From assembly GCA_036873755.1 (NCBI GenBank), contig JAVTVY010033668.1, forward strand, positions 62,001 to 126,000: 64,000 nucleotides of DNA, read 5' to 3'. Position 1 is the stretch's first letter, and every line of letters begins with the position of its first letter. This document shows positions 44,306 through 57,781 of this stretch, one piece after another. The stretch is from Hanleya hanleyi (lineage: Eukaryota; Mollusca; Polyplacophora; Lepidopleurida; Hanleyidae). The position numbers were made by a program, and so were the translations under genes. A model generated the notes under the pieces. It was not told the origin of the DNA, did not search any database, and saw only the letters and a list, made by a program, of their open reading frames with translations.

Positions 44306-46980
44306 GTTTTTGTCGGGTTATTCACTTTCCATGATTAGTTTTAAAAAAATATGTAAACTGATGAGTTGAAACACAGCAAACTGTACTGTTTGCTTGTATT
44401 CGCTTCGTCCACAAAATGCTTATTCTCTCGAATCGTGAGGGCACTCAATGATTCTCAGTTGCAATTATTGTTTTCGGCAGAAAATTTAACAAAAAAAGTA
44501 TTAGAATAATAATATCATACAGATGGAATAATACAATAGCGTTCTCAACTATGTGCTGTTAACCGTGCATTTTAAGACAGTTTACCGCCATAAAAAAATG
44601 TCACCTTGCCCTAATAATCATATAGGACATCATTTTTCACTGATCACGCCGCCGTTTTCATATAAGCTGGCCTTTATAAAATCGTTACGGATGAGATCTC
44701 TCTCGTCATCTGATCGGTTAGCCTTTACAGAAATGAACAATGATCGTGGAAGACTTTGCCTTGCAAATCTTTGAATAGATTTTCTTATGAATTGAGGTCA
44801 GAATGGCAGGGAAATATTTCAGTTGCACGAGTGTGGTAATTTTCCATGAATGTCACGTGCACATCGTTCAAGTCTCTGCTGGGAAGGCTTGAAGCCTAAC
44901 TGATATAAGAGCATTAGAAGTTGAAGACACACGACATACAGTGAGTATTTATTTCTATGTCCCTGATGACAATTTCGATTTTGTGAAATAAGCCCTGTAG
45001 AAGTTTCGGGGTGTATCCTGCATTCACTATGAGCATCTGTATTTATATTGCTACTTTGCTTGTTATATGATGATGATCTGGTCATACTGACTGAAATGTT
45101 ACAGAATGGCTTGTATGCATTCGAAGTTTTTTGCGATCTCTGGCAGCTTGAGGTTAATATTCCTAATACCTATAATGTGTATCTATAAGTCTCGTTCAAA
45201 AAGGCTACCACTTTAACGCTACAAACTTTCCACCTTAACGGCAAAGATGTTGAAGCTGTAAATGATTATTGTTTCTCTTATCAAGAACAATGGTTCTTTT
45301 GTCAAAATTCACGTTAGCAGCTAATCACTCAGGTAAACAAAAGCCCATTCGGCGTTCAGATAAAAATTATCAAATTTTCTTTACCCATTAAATTGCAATA
45401 AAAATTATTCGATCAAACTATTCAACTCGTACTGCTGTATAATTGAGAAATGTGGGAGTTCAAGAAACTTGACAACTTGATAAAGTTTATATTTATAGTT
45501 TAAAAAGATACTGGGAGATAAAGTACGCCAAACATGATGGTTTATGGGGAACTAGGTGTATACCCTCTTTACATCAAGGTCTATGTCCGTGCTATACCTT
45601 TTTAGCTGAGAATTATCCAAGACAGCGAAAACAAGATATGTTCTAATTTTTATAAATTCCTGTACTCACTTGAAGCTGGAAACATGTTTATTTGGTTAGA
45701 GTTTGTCAAGTCTGGGTTGTTTTCTCTGAAAAGAACCGAGCAAAATTAAAAATATTGCACAGCCGGTCAAACACGTGAAAAAGGGTGAGAATTTTATTTT
45801 CTGTACTACTGTATGATATGGTACTGTACACTTAGTCAAACCTACAAGTATGATAGTAGCAAACGTGATTTTATTTCAAAATATCATTTTCAAATTGTAT
45901 TTTGGGGGGTTTTTGCTTATTTTTCATTATATTTTGTATGTCCATATTCATGTATTTAATATTTTGTTAAGTTTGTAGGTAAAATTATATAATAATCGCC
46001 AATGAAAGTCGTAATGCTGAAACAATTGTAAAAGATTAAAAAAATATTTCATATGTTGTGCCTCTCGTACGAGTCTTGTGGTTTAGAGTGTGATGAAGAA
46101 CTTGAACTTGAGAGCATAGCTCGCCAGATACATGGCAACGTTATATATCCTTGGACAAGCTGCATTTTCTTACAGCATTCTTGGGTAAAGGTATTTACCT
46201 AATTTTCGTTCTCATTCTCAGTTTCAGAGCATTTTTCTACGTTGTTGGACAATTTTATTTTCCATACTCTATACTGCAAATATTCTATTTTCGTACACCA
46301 GTCGCATATTCTAATCTCCCGGCACCACCACCATCGCTGGCCCTCATATATTTTTATGACAACTGCAAGGACAAATAACAAATTACCTTAAACGAACTCA
46401 CGTGGTTTATGAGATACCCTGATCACAAATTATTATCGCAGCTTGCGAAATCGCAATGGATATAGGAGTCTGGTCTGTTAACATGGGATTACAAAAGTCT
46501 GTTCATTTTGATTCGTCGTCTTCATTGGAGCTTGTAATAATCAACAGTTAGTTCCTCGTATATTTTCTTTTTGCAGCGAATATAACAATAATATGGGGGT
46601 CAAGTCATGAAAAGGGTTTATATTTCGATTTCGTGGTGCACCCCTCGGAAAAACTCTTTGATGGATAAACCTGTTAGTGAATAAAATTTGCCGTTGGAAC
46701 AATTCCGTTTCAGCCTCAACTCGCTTTTCATTTAATCCACTGGCATCAGATGGTAACACAAGTGGCAACACCCTCTCCTCACAAATCGAAATAATCCATA
46801 TCTAATAAAATAGGTGAACCAAAGAATATCTTCAATAATGGGACAGATGCACCGGATACGCTCTAAAAGTTTGAGCTCTAATGCAGATTGCAGAAAATTT
46901 GCCTTTTCGTTTTGAAGTATTACCATCTTTTTATTTTGATAAATTAATAACTCATATAAGTTTTTTTTAATTCTCCATCA
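44306..46980. other. Non-coding stretch upstream of the SLC6 exons
   Basis: No motif or repeat is recognised with confidence. The minus-strand frame at 46541-46771 (contains NRFIHQRVFPRGAPRNRN) has a less random composition than its surroundings and may derive from an unrecognised repeat. Any SLC6 promoter or non-coding first exon should lie in or beyond this stretch. Confidence 0.4.
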
Positions 46981-47168
46981 GGTTAACTGATTGACAACCA
47001 TGCCCACCGAGAGCAACCACAACCTGAAGGAGCCACAAGATGATGGCAATGGCGAAAAAAGAGGTCACTGGAAAAGACCTCTGGAGTTCCTGTTATCAAC
47101 TATTGGCTACGCCGTTGGAATGAGTAGTCTCTACCGATTTCCGTATTTGGTCATGCGTAATGGCGGAG
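46981..47168 (+). CDS. SLC6 transporter, first coding exon
   Basis: A polypyrimidine run and CATCAG acceptor precede position 46981; the ATG at 47000 lies in the good context ACAACCATGC. The exon ends AATGGCGGAG before GTAAGATA at 47169, in phase 1. It encodes a short hydrophilic N-terminus of about 26 residues, then the first membrane helix, EFLLSTIGYAVGMSSLYRFP (residues 29-48), and YLVMRNGGG. This is the SLC6 signature (usual GLGNVWRFPYLCYKNGGG). Residue 40 is Gly, not the Asp of monoamine transporters, so an amino-acid-type substrate is more likely. Residue 43 is Ser where most members have the sodium-binding Asn, and residue 45 is Tyr in place of Trp. The upstream acceptor implies a separate 5' UTR exon. 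Confidence 0.93.
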
Positions 47169-47934
47169 GTAAGATAACTCTTTCCATCTGGTATTGAACC
47201 CCATTTTATCGTTTGAGGACACGGAGTTCTTCAATAAATTTCCAAATATAAGCCTATATGTTATGCCCAAACTAACGCTATTTATAATGGACGTGAAAAC
47301 GAGAATATATATTTTATATTTGTGCACATCCAAGCCAGCATGTAATTTGTTGGGCTTTACATATGTGCGTGCCAATATACACCCACATCCATAAACACAC
47401 CGTATTCGATTCCGTTTAGACTACAACATCGAAAATGATAAGGATGCCCTTTTGTAGTAATTTCTCAATAGAGAGCTATTCTCTTTTTTAAGGATACTAT
47501 GGTCCTAAACTGTTTTGTGTGGCGCTCAACAATATCTTGCTTGATGATAACAATGTTTCACTCCAGTATTATGATCGCTACAGTGTTGCACATATTTTTT
47601 TGTATTCCTGGAAGTTTCATGCAATTCCTGACATTTTAAGAAAATACCATGACCTGAGTTCATTCGAGAGTTAGTGAAATCTTCACAATGAGAGGAAAGT
47701 GTGAGCTTCAAGTTTTCCCGAGCTTATCGTGTACTCATGCACGCCTTTACACACTATCCATCCTACCGTCCCTGTTTTGTACAAAAGATTGTTTTATATT
47801 GTCACCACGAGGAAATCTATGTTGTCAGCACGAAATATTCATTTGCATGCCTGAGAGAACATAATATCTTCCTAGATTTTATAGATTGAATGAAAATACT
47901 CATTAACATATAACGTTCTGCTTCTACAACACAG
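47169..47934 (+). other. SLC6 intron 1
   Basis: Bounded by GTAAGA and ACACAG. Splicing joins G at 47168 to GC at 47935, making a glycine codon in the NGGG motif. Contains only chance short ORFs. Confidence 0.9.
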
Positions 47935-48066
47935 GCGCGTTTCTGGTCCCCTATGTGCTGTTTGCCGTGATCTGTGGAATTCCATTGTTTTTCATGGAGA
48001 CTACTTTAGGGCAGTATTTCCAGAGGAGTCCACTGCTTGTGTTTGACATCTGCCCCCTTTCCAAAG
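47935..48066 (+). CDS. SLC6 transporter, second coding exon
   Basis: 132 bp between acceptor ACACAG and donor GTAGGA. It encodes AFLVPYVLFAVICGIPLFFM and then ETTLGQYFQRSPLLVFDICP-LSK: the second membrane helix and the conserved PLFxxExxLGQ loop, with its glutamate present. Both borders are phase 1, and the final G would complete the K-G-x-G motif that starts the next exon in this family. No later exon (third helix, with its YYN motif) was found downstream on either strand, so the next intron is long, or the gene is broken by the tandem array at 50-57 kb. Confidence 0.93.
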
Positions 48067-50137
48067 GTAGGACTACGTTGTAATGGTATTGCATCAGTCA
48101 GAAAATCTATGCTTCATTCAAGTTCATTGCACAATAGGGGTCACTCATAATTTATCTTGGGGTTGGGGAATTTAGGGAAATACAGTCACCATTAGTATCA
48201 TATTCCATACTGCTACGACAGTGCGTTATGTGAAGTAAACGCGCGCGAGGACGACAATTGCTGATAAAAAATATGACACCTTTAACCAAAAAGATTCAAA
48301 GATATCTAAATTCGGTGCTTGCTATACATTTGTTTATGGGATAGTTCGCTGCGCTCACTCGCTTTTATACGATCTTTTGGTTGGCTCGCCTGATACATTC
48401 CCTTCCAACAAGAACAGAGATCCAATAGCTGTTACGATTTTCAACTGGTGGTAAAATGCGGCGAATGGCGTCGAACTATGCCATAACAGAGCATTCAAAG
48501 CGTTTTGGCATAATTTCCGATATCCAAAATTGCAATTTCCAATATCGGAAATTAAAGGACATGAATATTCGATATCGGATATTAGAATTTCCTGAATATA
48601 AATGACCATTTCTAAACAACGTAATATTGTTTTACTTATCTCTTCTCTGCGAAAATTCAGTATTTCTCTTGCAAGCTAGTAACATTCTAAGTAAATACAA
48701 GAAAATTATAATCATCAACGCAACACAATGAGAATTTTTTTATCCGTTCAAACTGAACACCTTTAATATAACAGTAAGAAATGTGGCTCATGGAAAGTAT
48801 AAATCACGCCTCAGTGATGCCAATCGCGGCTGTCTGAGCGGTCGTTGACATGTCACAGTTCTCCTATGTGTAATATATGAGGAAGTACATCCTTTGCCAA
48901 TTTGTAAAAAATATTTCATACCAAAATTCATATAAATGTGAGCATATTACCCCTATATTCAAATAGGATAATTATTTAAAACATTTCCTGTGCGGCAAGT
49001 ATTTCCCAATCAATCACTGCTTCTTTTTTCCGGGAATTTCAAATTCACCTTCACGGTCATTATGATATTGTTCAGGGGTTTTTTTCAATATACACGCCTA
49101 CATATCTTGCAAACTCTACCAACATTTGCTCATTTTACTCGCCACAACAAACGCTCGTCGCAAACTGTGGAAAAAGTGTGATCTGTGACAGAAGGGGGAT
49201 TCCGCAGTAATCTTTAAAATCGTCCCAGGTTATTAATTTACTGATGAGGAATTGAGGGAGGGGGGATCACGTATGACTGTGGTGTCAGGGAATTGGGCGG
49301 GGTCATTGATAACTTGCTAGCTAGAAAGGGACTGAGGTCTGCCAACTCATCCTCATCATGCACAGTCAAGATCAATTTTGAATGGTCCCCTCGTGACCTT
49401 TGCACAAATTGTGCTAATGTTTGTCAGGGTTGTAGAATGGATTGCGACAAACTTTCATGTTAAAGAGTTTGAATGGTCTCCACGTTTATCTATCTCAATT
49501 GGCATCACATATTCATTCGAGTCGATGAATATGCCGTTCCTAAAGAAGCATTTCCATGAATAGTTCCCACAACCCCAATTGCTCTTCCAATTTCTAGATC
49601 TACAAACGATGCGTCATGAGTCATTCGCCGGAATATCGAATAAAATACAAACTATGTCGTCTTTTAACAAAATTATAATTACCTGTGGCACGCAGGTCTA
49701 TGGGAGGCTCGCGTTGTTGTGACTTGTTTAAATATGCATGCTCTAAAAGAGAGTGTGATCTCTGCCACACTTTTCTTTTCAACATCTGATCTCACATGAC
49801 AACCCTGTCTTCAGGCACTTTTGAATTCATTTAAAACTATATTCGTGTGGAAAGAATTATTGCTTCGTTGATTTCAGTTCAATTCTCTTACGTCAAGACA
49901 CAGGAAACTTCAGTCGCTTAAAAGCTGACGATCGACACATCAGTCGTTGTCTTCAGCTATTACCATTTTCACTGAACAGTATGTACCGGTATATACATTT
50001 TAAGATCCTCGAATTCCTAAAATACCAAGGAAGATGAGCCGCAACCTTGTCAGTGGTTCAGTTAATGTGCATACAGTCATAGGCGACTATCTTAGTAAGT
50101 AGAAAAATAAGTTCACTACTTCTAGTAATCATTTTAT
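48067..50137. other. SLC6 intron 2 or flank, nothing recognised
   Basis: AT-rich, with no further SLC6 exon seen. A TCCGATATCGGATATT-like run of inverted short motifs lies at 48515-48590 (AATATCGGAAATT, ATATCGGATATT). Confidence 0.4.
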
Positions 50138-52576
50138 CTACCCAATTAAGATAGTTCACAAATTGGTAAAAAGTAGACAAGTAACGCATTGTCATCATGA
50201 TTAATAATGAATAATACTTGGTATCAAATTATAGATCATGCATCACAAAAACTAACGCAACAATTACGTTTCAGAAGTAAGGGAACAACTCACCAACTTT
50301 CGCCGAATAAAGATGGTTAACTTATAGAAATGACAATTTGGTATGATGTTTAACTTTAGCCCCTAAGCAATTCTCATATATGGAAATATGTTTTGAAAGG
50401 AAGAATAATTTAACCCTCTGTGGGAATCGAAACGATGACCCTCCAATCCCTGGAGTTACTCTTGCTTATCATTGATAATACTCAAAATTTAGTTTATGCG
50501 CAACTGGTTTTATAATACAGAAATGACAATTTATATATAGTATGTAATGAGTTGAACAATCCTGTGTGCGAACAATACATCATACTTGTGCAGTTATATC
50601 GTGCACTTTTGGTTACAAGCATGAAATTTGGGACATAGCTATGTTGAATGATCCTCTTTCGGAACACAGCCTCTCTATCCTCATTTTCGCATGCCAGGGT
50701 CTTGCTCCGCTGGTATTGATGTTCAAGTCCTTCTTCGGCACTCAGAATCTCTTTAGATTAGCATTAATTACTCCCTTAAATTCAATAATTATGTGTATCA
50801 GCAGACAATGGGCAGAAACATATTGCATTTGACATAATTCCTTCAAGGCAGAGCCCATTTCTGCTAGAATTTACTGGTTCTACACTTCACAATATACGTT
50901 ACTTTGTCAATGAGTTTTACGAATGGAATTACGTCATATATTAGCAGATACTGACCATAAATGCGATCTATTTGACCTCGTTCTCTCAAGCTAGGGCCTT
51001 GATTTCCTGGTAGAGTTTGTGAGTTTGATTTAGATAATTATATACCTTTCATATTGACTTTAACTTGGCAGTCATTTTCGTGAATGCGATAATTTGATGT
51101 ACAAAAAGATAATAACGAGGATAGTTATCAATTCGACATTATTCTCTTACACACAGACCTTGTTTAGCGAACTAGTCCTGAAATTTCGCACTTAAATCAC
51201 CTTCGGAATGACTCAGTGGTAAACATATTCGCGAAATGAGTGATTAGAAATGTTTCTTATTTGCAGAATTTGACTTTTAAACAAAGAAATTAATAAAATT
51301 ATCAACCTTCGAAAAAGCTTGGCCGAACATGTCAGATGAGATGACATTTCCTAAGAATGAAATAGTTCATCATTTATATAGAAGGAGCAAACCATATCTT
51401 GGTATTGACTTGCTGCATGGAAAAGAATGTCAAGGTATTCAGTTTGCAGATGATAACACACGTAAATGCAGAAACTTAATGTATTATTCTAATCGAATAT
51501 CAAGACTGTCACAGGTCTAAATTTGAATAATGAAAAGTGCCATTATGCCGCTTGGACAGTTCGTTTAAGCCTTCACCCCCATTCCATAGTTTCACAGATC
51601 AAACTGATAGACCTGATACTAAATTCATTGAAAATTAACTTTGAAGGAAATATAAATTTTCCATTTTGCTCGGCGAAGTAAGCGAGAAGGGAGACTGGAG
51701 AGCGTAGATTTTCGCGCTATGACTAAATGCTTGAAATTTGTTTGAATTTCCAGATATTTGAAAGCCTTTTTGATTTGCAAAAATCAACGACTGAACCGAA
51801 TGTTTTGAAACTTGACATACACGATACTTGTATCAAGACATTGCCAAAGCGATCATTGTGACTTCGTCTGTCAATTCAGTATAGACGGCACGGACCATTC
51901 AAAATCGTCGGATTTTGAACGGGAAAATGAATATATTTTTATGGTATGAGATCTATTACGTAATTCCTACAATTGCGGGTTAGAAGTTGAAAATTACTTC
52001 CTATGGCATGAAAACACTGGCAGATGGCGCAGTATTTCTACAACAAATATTGATACAAGTCACGTGGATCTCCCATCAATAATCCTATGGGCTAAAACGT
52101 TTCCGGTTTTGATAATCCTAATATTCAGATGCAAATAAGATCGTCTTTCCTTTTCTAACGTGGCCGAATAAGTGCTCATATGAAGTCCACTACCTCCGCT
52201 GATCTGTCTTTCACAGTATTATTGCTACAGCCGCAGGTTTTGACTACAATGTAGTCATTTCTCACTTGTTGATTTATGATCGTTCAATCATTTATTTTCC
52301 TGAAACGTGTTTGCAGGAAATCGCCAGTTCGAGAAAATTTGACACGTAATCGCGATTGAATTTCGAAAAATATTTTGGATACGCTTCCTAAAATCCAGCG
52401 CGCAAGGGAGTTTTTGAACACTTTTCTGGATATTCGGGAAACGGTGAATTTGGATAAAAAAAATCGTTATCCGTCACTCCGCGTTGACCGTCCATGTCAT
52501 CTGATGGATCGTGCCATATTGATTGTTCGCGTGATCTCTAATCCGACGCTAATTGGTTGAAGTAGATAGCGTTTGT
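50138..52576. repeat. Tandem 2.4-kb unit, copy 1
   Basis: The unit begins near CCCAATTAAGATAGTTCACA and includes small frames at 50566-50832 (88 codons), 51329-51520 (63) and 52375-52560 (61). None has a recognised motif. The 63-codon frame is identical in copy 2. Codon-level conservation cannot be told from recent duplication, so I do not call genes. Confidence 0.95.
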
Positions 52577-55022
52577 ATCCCAATCTAGATAATTCACAAA
52601 TTGGTAAAAAGTAGACAAGTAACGCATTGTCATTTTGATTAATAATGAATAATACTTGGTATCAAATTATAGATCATGCACAAAAACTAACGCAACAATT
52701 ACGTTTCAGAAGTAAGGGAACAACTCACCAACTTTCGCCGAATAAAGATGGTTAACTTATGGAAATGACAATTTGGTATGATGTTTAACTTCAGCCCCTA
52801 AGCAATTCTCATATATGGAAATATGTTTTGAAAGGAATAATAATTTAACCCTCTGTGGGAATCGAAACGATGACCCTCCAATCCCTTGAGTTACTCTTGC
52901 TTAGCATTGATAATACTCAAAATTTAGTTTATGCGCAACTGGTTTTATAATACAGAAATGACAATTTAGTATGTAATGAGTTGAACAACCCTGTGTGCGA
53001 ACAATACATCATAGTTGTGCAGTTATATCGTGCACTTTTGGTTACAAGCATGAAATTTGGGACATAGCTATGTTGAATGATCCTCTTTCGGAACACAGCC
53101 TCTCTATCCTCATTTTCGCATCCAGGGTCTTGCTCCGCTGGTATTGATGTTACAGTCCTTCTTCGGCACTCAGAATCTTTTTAGATTAGTATTAATCACT
53201 CCCTTAAATTCAATAATTATGTGTATCAGCAGACAATGGGCAGAAACATATTGCATGACATAATTCTTTCAAGGCAGAGCCCATTTCTGCTAGAATTTAC
53301 TGGTTCTACACTTCACAATTTACGTTACTTTGTCAATGAGTTTTACGAATGGAATTACGTCATATATTAGTAGATACTGACCATAAATGCGATCTATTTG
53401 ACCTTGTTCTCCCAAGCTAGGGCCTTGATTTCCTGGTAGAGTTTTTGAGTTTGATTTTGATAATTAGATATCTTTCATATTGACTTTAACTTGGCAGCCA
53501 TTTTCGTGAATGCGATAATTTGATGTACAAAAAGATAATAACGAGAACAGTTATCAATTCCACAACATTCTCTTACACACAGACCTTATTTAGCGAACTA
53601 GCCCTAAAATTTCGCACTTAAATCACCTTCGGAATGACTCAGTGGTAATCATATTCGCGAATTGAGTATAGGGGTATATCCATAGATACTGACTAAAAAT
53701 GTTTCTTATTTGCAGAATTGGATTTTTAAACAAAGAAATTAATAAAATTTTCAACCTTCGAAAAGGCTTGGCCGAACATGTCAGATGAGATGACATTTCC
53801 TAAGAATGAAATAGTTCATCATTTATATAGAAGGAGCAAACCATATCTTGGTATTGACTTGCTGCATGGAAAAGAATGTCAAGGTATTCAGTTTGCAGAT
53901 GATAACACACGTAAATGCAGAAACTTAATGTATTATTCTAATCGAATATCAAGACTGTCACAGGTCTAAATTTGAATAATGAAAAGTGCCATTATGCCGC
54001 TTGGACAGTTCGTTTAAGCCTTCACCCCCATTCCATAGTTTCACAGATCAACCTGATAGACCTGATACTAAATTCATTGAAAATTAACTTTGAAGGAAAT
54101 ATAAATTTTCCATTTTGCTCGGCGAAGTAAGCGAGAAGGGAGACTGGAGAGCGTAGATTTTCGCGCTATGACTAAATGCTTGAAATTTGTTTGAATTTCC
54201 AGATATTTGAAAGCCTTTTTGATTTGCAAAAATCAACGACTGAACCGAATGTTTTGAAACTTGACATACACGATACTTGTATCAAGACATTGCCAAAGCG
54301 ATCATTGTGACTTCGTCTGTCAATTCAGTATAGACGGCACGGACCATTCAAAATCGTCGGATTTTGAACGGGAAAATGGATATATTTTTATGGTATGAGA
54401 TCTATTACGTAATTCCTACAATTGTGGGTTAGAAGTTGAAAATTACTTACTTACATGAAAACACTGGCAGATGGCGAAGTATTTCTACAACAAATATTGA
54501 TACAAGTCACGTGGATCTCCCATCAATAATCCTATGGGCTAAAACGTTTCCGGTTTTGATAATCCTAATATTCAGATGCAAATAAGATCGTCTTTCCTTT
54601 TCTAACGTGGCCGAATAAGTGCTCATATGAAGTCCACTACCTCCGCTGATCTGTCTTTCACTGTATTATTGCTACAGCCGCAGGTTTTGACTACAATGTA
54701 GTCATTTCTCACTTGTTGATTTATGATCGTTCAATCATTTATTTTCCTGAAACGTGTTTGCAGGAAATCGCCAGTTCGAGAAAATTTGACACGTAATCGC
54801 GATTGAATTTCGAAAAATATTTTGGATACGCTTCCTAAAATCCAGCGCGCAAGGGAGTTTTTGAACACTTTTCTGGATATTCGGGAAACGGCGAATTTGG
54901 ATAAAAAAAATCGTTATCCGTCACTCCGCGTTGACCGTCCATGTCATCTGATGGATCGTGCCATATTGATTGTTCGCGTGATCTCTAATCCGACGCTAAT
55001 TGGTTGAAGTAGATAGCGCTTG
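52577..55022. repeat. Tandem 2.4-kb unit, copy 2 (chimeric)
   Basis: Left of about 53775 it shares diagnostic variants with copy 3 (TTTTGATTAATAATG, TTCAGCCCC, GTATAGGGGTATATCCATA). Right of that point it is almost identical to copy 1 (ATGTCAGATGAGATGACATT) and differs from copy 3. The frame equivalent to 50566 is shifted here. Confidence 0.95.
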
Positions 55023-57363
55023 TATCCCAATCTAGATAATTCACAAATTGGTAAAAAGTAGACAAGTAACGCATTGTCATTTTGATTAATAATGAATAAT
55101 ACTTGGTATCAAATTATAGATCATGCACAAAAACTAACGCAACAATTACGTTTCAGAAGTAAGGGAACAACTCACCAACTTTCGCCGAATAAAGATGGTT
55201 AACTTATGGAAATGACAATTTGGTATGATGTTTAACTTCAGCCCCTAAGCAATTCTCATATATGGAAATATGTTTTGAAAGGAATAATAATTTAACCCTC
55301 TGTGGGAATCGAAACGATGACCCTCCAATCCCTTGAGTTACTCTTGCTTATCATTGATAATACTCAAAATTTAGTTTATGCGCAACTGGTTTTATAATAC
55401 AGAAATGACAATTTAGTATGTAATGAGTTGAACAATCCTGTGTGCGAACAATACATCATAGTTGTGCAGTTATATCGTGCACTTTTGGTTATAAGCATGA
55501 AATTTGGGACATAGCTATGTTGAATGATCCTCTTTCGGAACACAGCCTCTCTATCCTCATTTTCGCATGCCAGGGTCTTGCTCCGCTGGTATTGATGTTA
55601 CAGTCCTTCTTCGGCACTCAGAATCTTTTTAGATTAGCATTAATCACTCCCTTAAATTCAATAATTATGTGTATCCGCAGACAATGGGCAGAAACATATT
55701 GCATTTGACATAATTCCTTCAAGGCAGAGCCCATTTCTGCTAGAATTTACTGGTTCTACACTTCACAATATACGTTACTTTGTCAATGAGTTTTACGAAT
55801 GGAATTACGTCATATATTAGCAGATACTGACCATAAATGCGATCTATTTGACCTCGTTCTCCCAAGCTAGGGCCTTGATTTCCTGGTAGAGTTTTTGAGT
55901 TTGATTTTGATAATTAGATATCTTTCATATTGACTTTAACTTGGCAGTCATTTTCGTGAATGCGATAATTTGATGTACAAAAAGATAATAACGAGAACAG
56001 TTATCAATTCCACAACATTCTCTTACACACAGACCTTATTTAGCGAACTAGCCCTAAAATTTCGCACTTAAATTACCTTCGGAATGACTCAGTGGTAATC
56101 ATATTCGCGAATTGAGTATAGGGGTATATCCATATAGATACTGACTAGAAATGTTTCTTATTTGCAGAATTGGATTTTTAAACAAAGAAATTAATAAAAT
56201 TTTCAACCTTCGAAAAGGCTTGGCCGAACAAGTCAGATGAGATGATATTTCCTAAGAATGAAATAGTTAATCATTTATATGGAACGGGCAAACCATGTCT
56301 TGGTATTGACTTGCTGCATGGAAAAGAATGACAAGGTATTCAGTTTGCAGATGATAACACACGTAAATGCAGAAACTTAACTAATTATTAATCTAAATTT
56401 GAATAATGAAAAGTGTCATTATGCCTCTTGGACAGTTGGATGAAGCCTTCACCCCCATTCCATTTAATTTTCCATTTTGCTCGGCAAAGTAAGCGAGAAG
56501 GGAGACTGAAGAGCGTAGATTTTCGCGCTATGACTAAATCCTTGAAATTTGTTTGGATTTCCAAATACTTGAAAGCCTTTTTGATTTGCAAAAATCAACG
56601 GCTGAACCGAATGTTTTGAAACTTGGCATACACGATACTTGTATCAAGACATTACCAAAGCGATCATTGTGACTTTGTCAGTTCAGTATAGACGGCACGA
56701 ATCAGTCAAAATCGTATTTTGAAGGGGGAAAATGGATATATTTGTACGGTATCAAATCTATTACGCAATACCTACAATTGTGGGTTAGAAGTTGAAAATT
56801 ACTTGATGGCGCTGTATTTCTACAACAAATATCGATACAAGTCACGTGGATCTCCCATCAATAATCCTATGGGCTAAAACGTTTCCGGTTTTGATAATCC
56901 TAATATTCAGATGCAAATAAGATCGTCTTTTCTTTTCTAACGTAGCCGAATAATTGCTCATATGAAGTCCACTACCTCCGCTGATCTGTCTTTCACTGTA
57001 TAATAGCTAAAGCCGCAGGTTTTCACTACAATGTAGTCATCTCTCACTTGTTGAATTATGATCGTTCAATCGTTTATTTTCTTGAAACGTGTTTGCAGGA
57101 AATCGCCAGTTCGAGAAAATTTGACACGTAATCGCGATTGAATTTCGAAAAATATTTTGGATACGCGTCCTAAGATCCAGCGCGCACGGGAGTTTTTGAA
57201 CACATTTCTAGATATTCGGAAAACGGCGAATTTGTATAAAAAGAGTCGTTATCCGCCACTCCTCGTTGACCGGCCATGTCATATTATGGATCGTGCCATA
57301 TTGATTGTTCGCGTGATCTCTAATCCGACGCTGATTGGTTGATGTAGCTAGGGTTTGGATCCA
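55023..57363. repeat. Tandem 2.3-kb unit, copy 3
   Basis: The first half closely matches copy 2. The second half is diverged and has lost about 110 bp, mainly around 56385-56470 and 56800. The copy of the 63-codon frame is broken (AAGTCAGATGAG, TGACAAGG), while the 61-codon frame is kept with several changes (57157-57342). Confidence 0.95.
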
Positions 57364-57781
57364 TAAATCTTGTTTATCCGCACACGAGGGCTTATGAACA
57401 CGGGAGATTTTAGACACCGCGTTTTCGTCCCCAAATTAATACTACACAAGCTGAACATTTGAATCGAGTTTCAGGCGTCAGAAAAAAACCTCCGATATTC
57501 GGACAATGGTGTCAACAAAATCTAAAAACTAGTGTCCAAATCCTCCCGTGTGCGTTGGGCTTAAGGCAGCTTTGAACTTTTTAGATCTTACTCCAAATTA
57601 TCTAGTCAATAACTTACAAGGCAGATGCAGCAACTCTTTATTTAATTTATTCGAGGTGTTCCTGAGATATCACTTTCCTATTATTACATTTTTTCTTTTG
57701 TTCTTTAAAGCTTTTCAGCATCGTTAGAGGTTCAGTCCTGAATGAAACATGAAGATTGCATGATCGCGTTCAATGGAGATA
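57364..57781. other. Flank with a possible decayed inverted-repeat element
   Basis: TCCGCACACGAGGGCTTA near 57378 and CCTCCCGTGTGCGTTGGGCT near 57542 form a poor inverted pair like the ends of the element at 57782. Not strong enough to call as an element. Confidence 0.3.

Noticed and set aside
44360..44374. CTGATGAG...GAAAC, hammerhead-ribozyme-like core
   Set aside because: There is no room for stem II between the two conserved parts, and no flanking stems I or III are evident.
46541..46771. Minus-strand ORF upstream of the SLC6 exons as a host gene
   Set aside because: Composition looks protein-like, but no family, splice sites or partner exons could be named; kept only as a note.
50408..50480. 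tRNA-like box B (GTTTCGATTCC on the minus strand) and box-A-like CTCAGTGGTAA at 51215 in the 2.4-kb unit
   Set aside because: The two boxes are 800 bp apart, no cloverleaf can be drawn, and the similarity is short.
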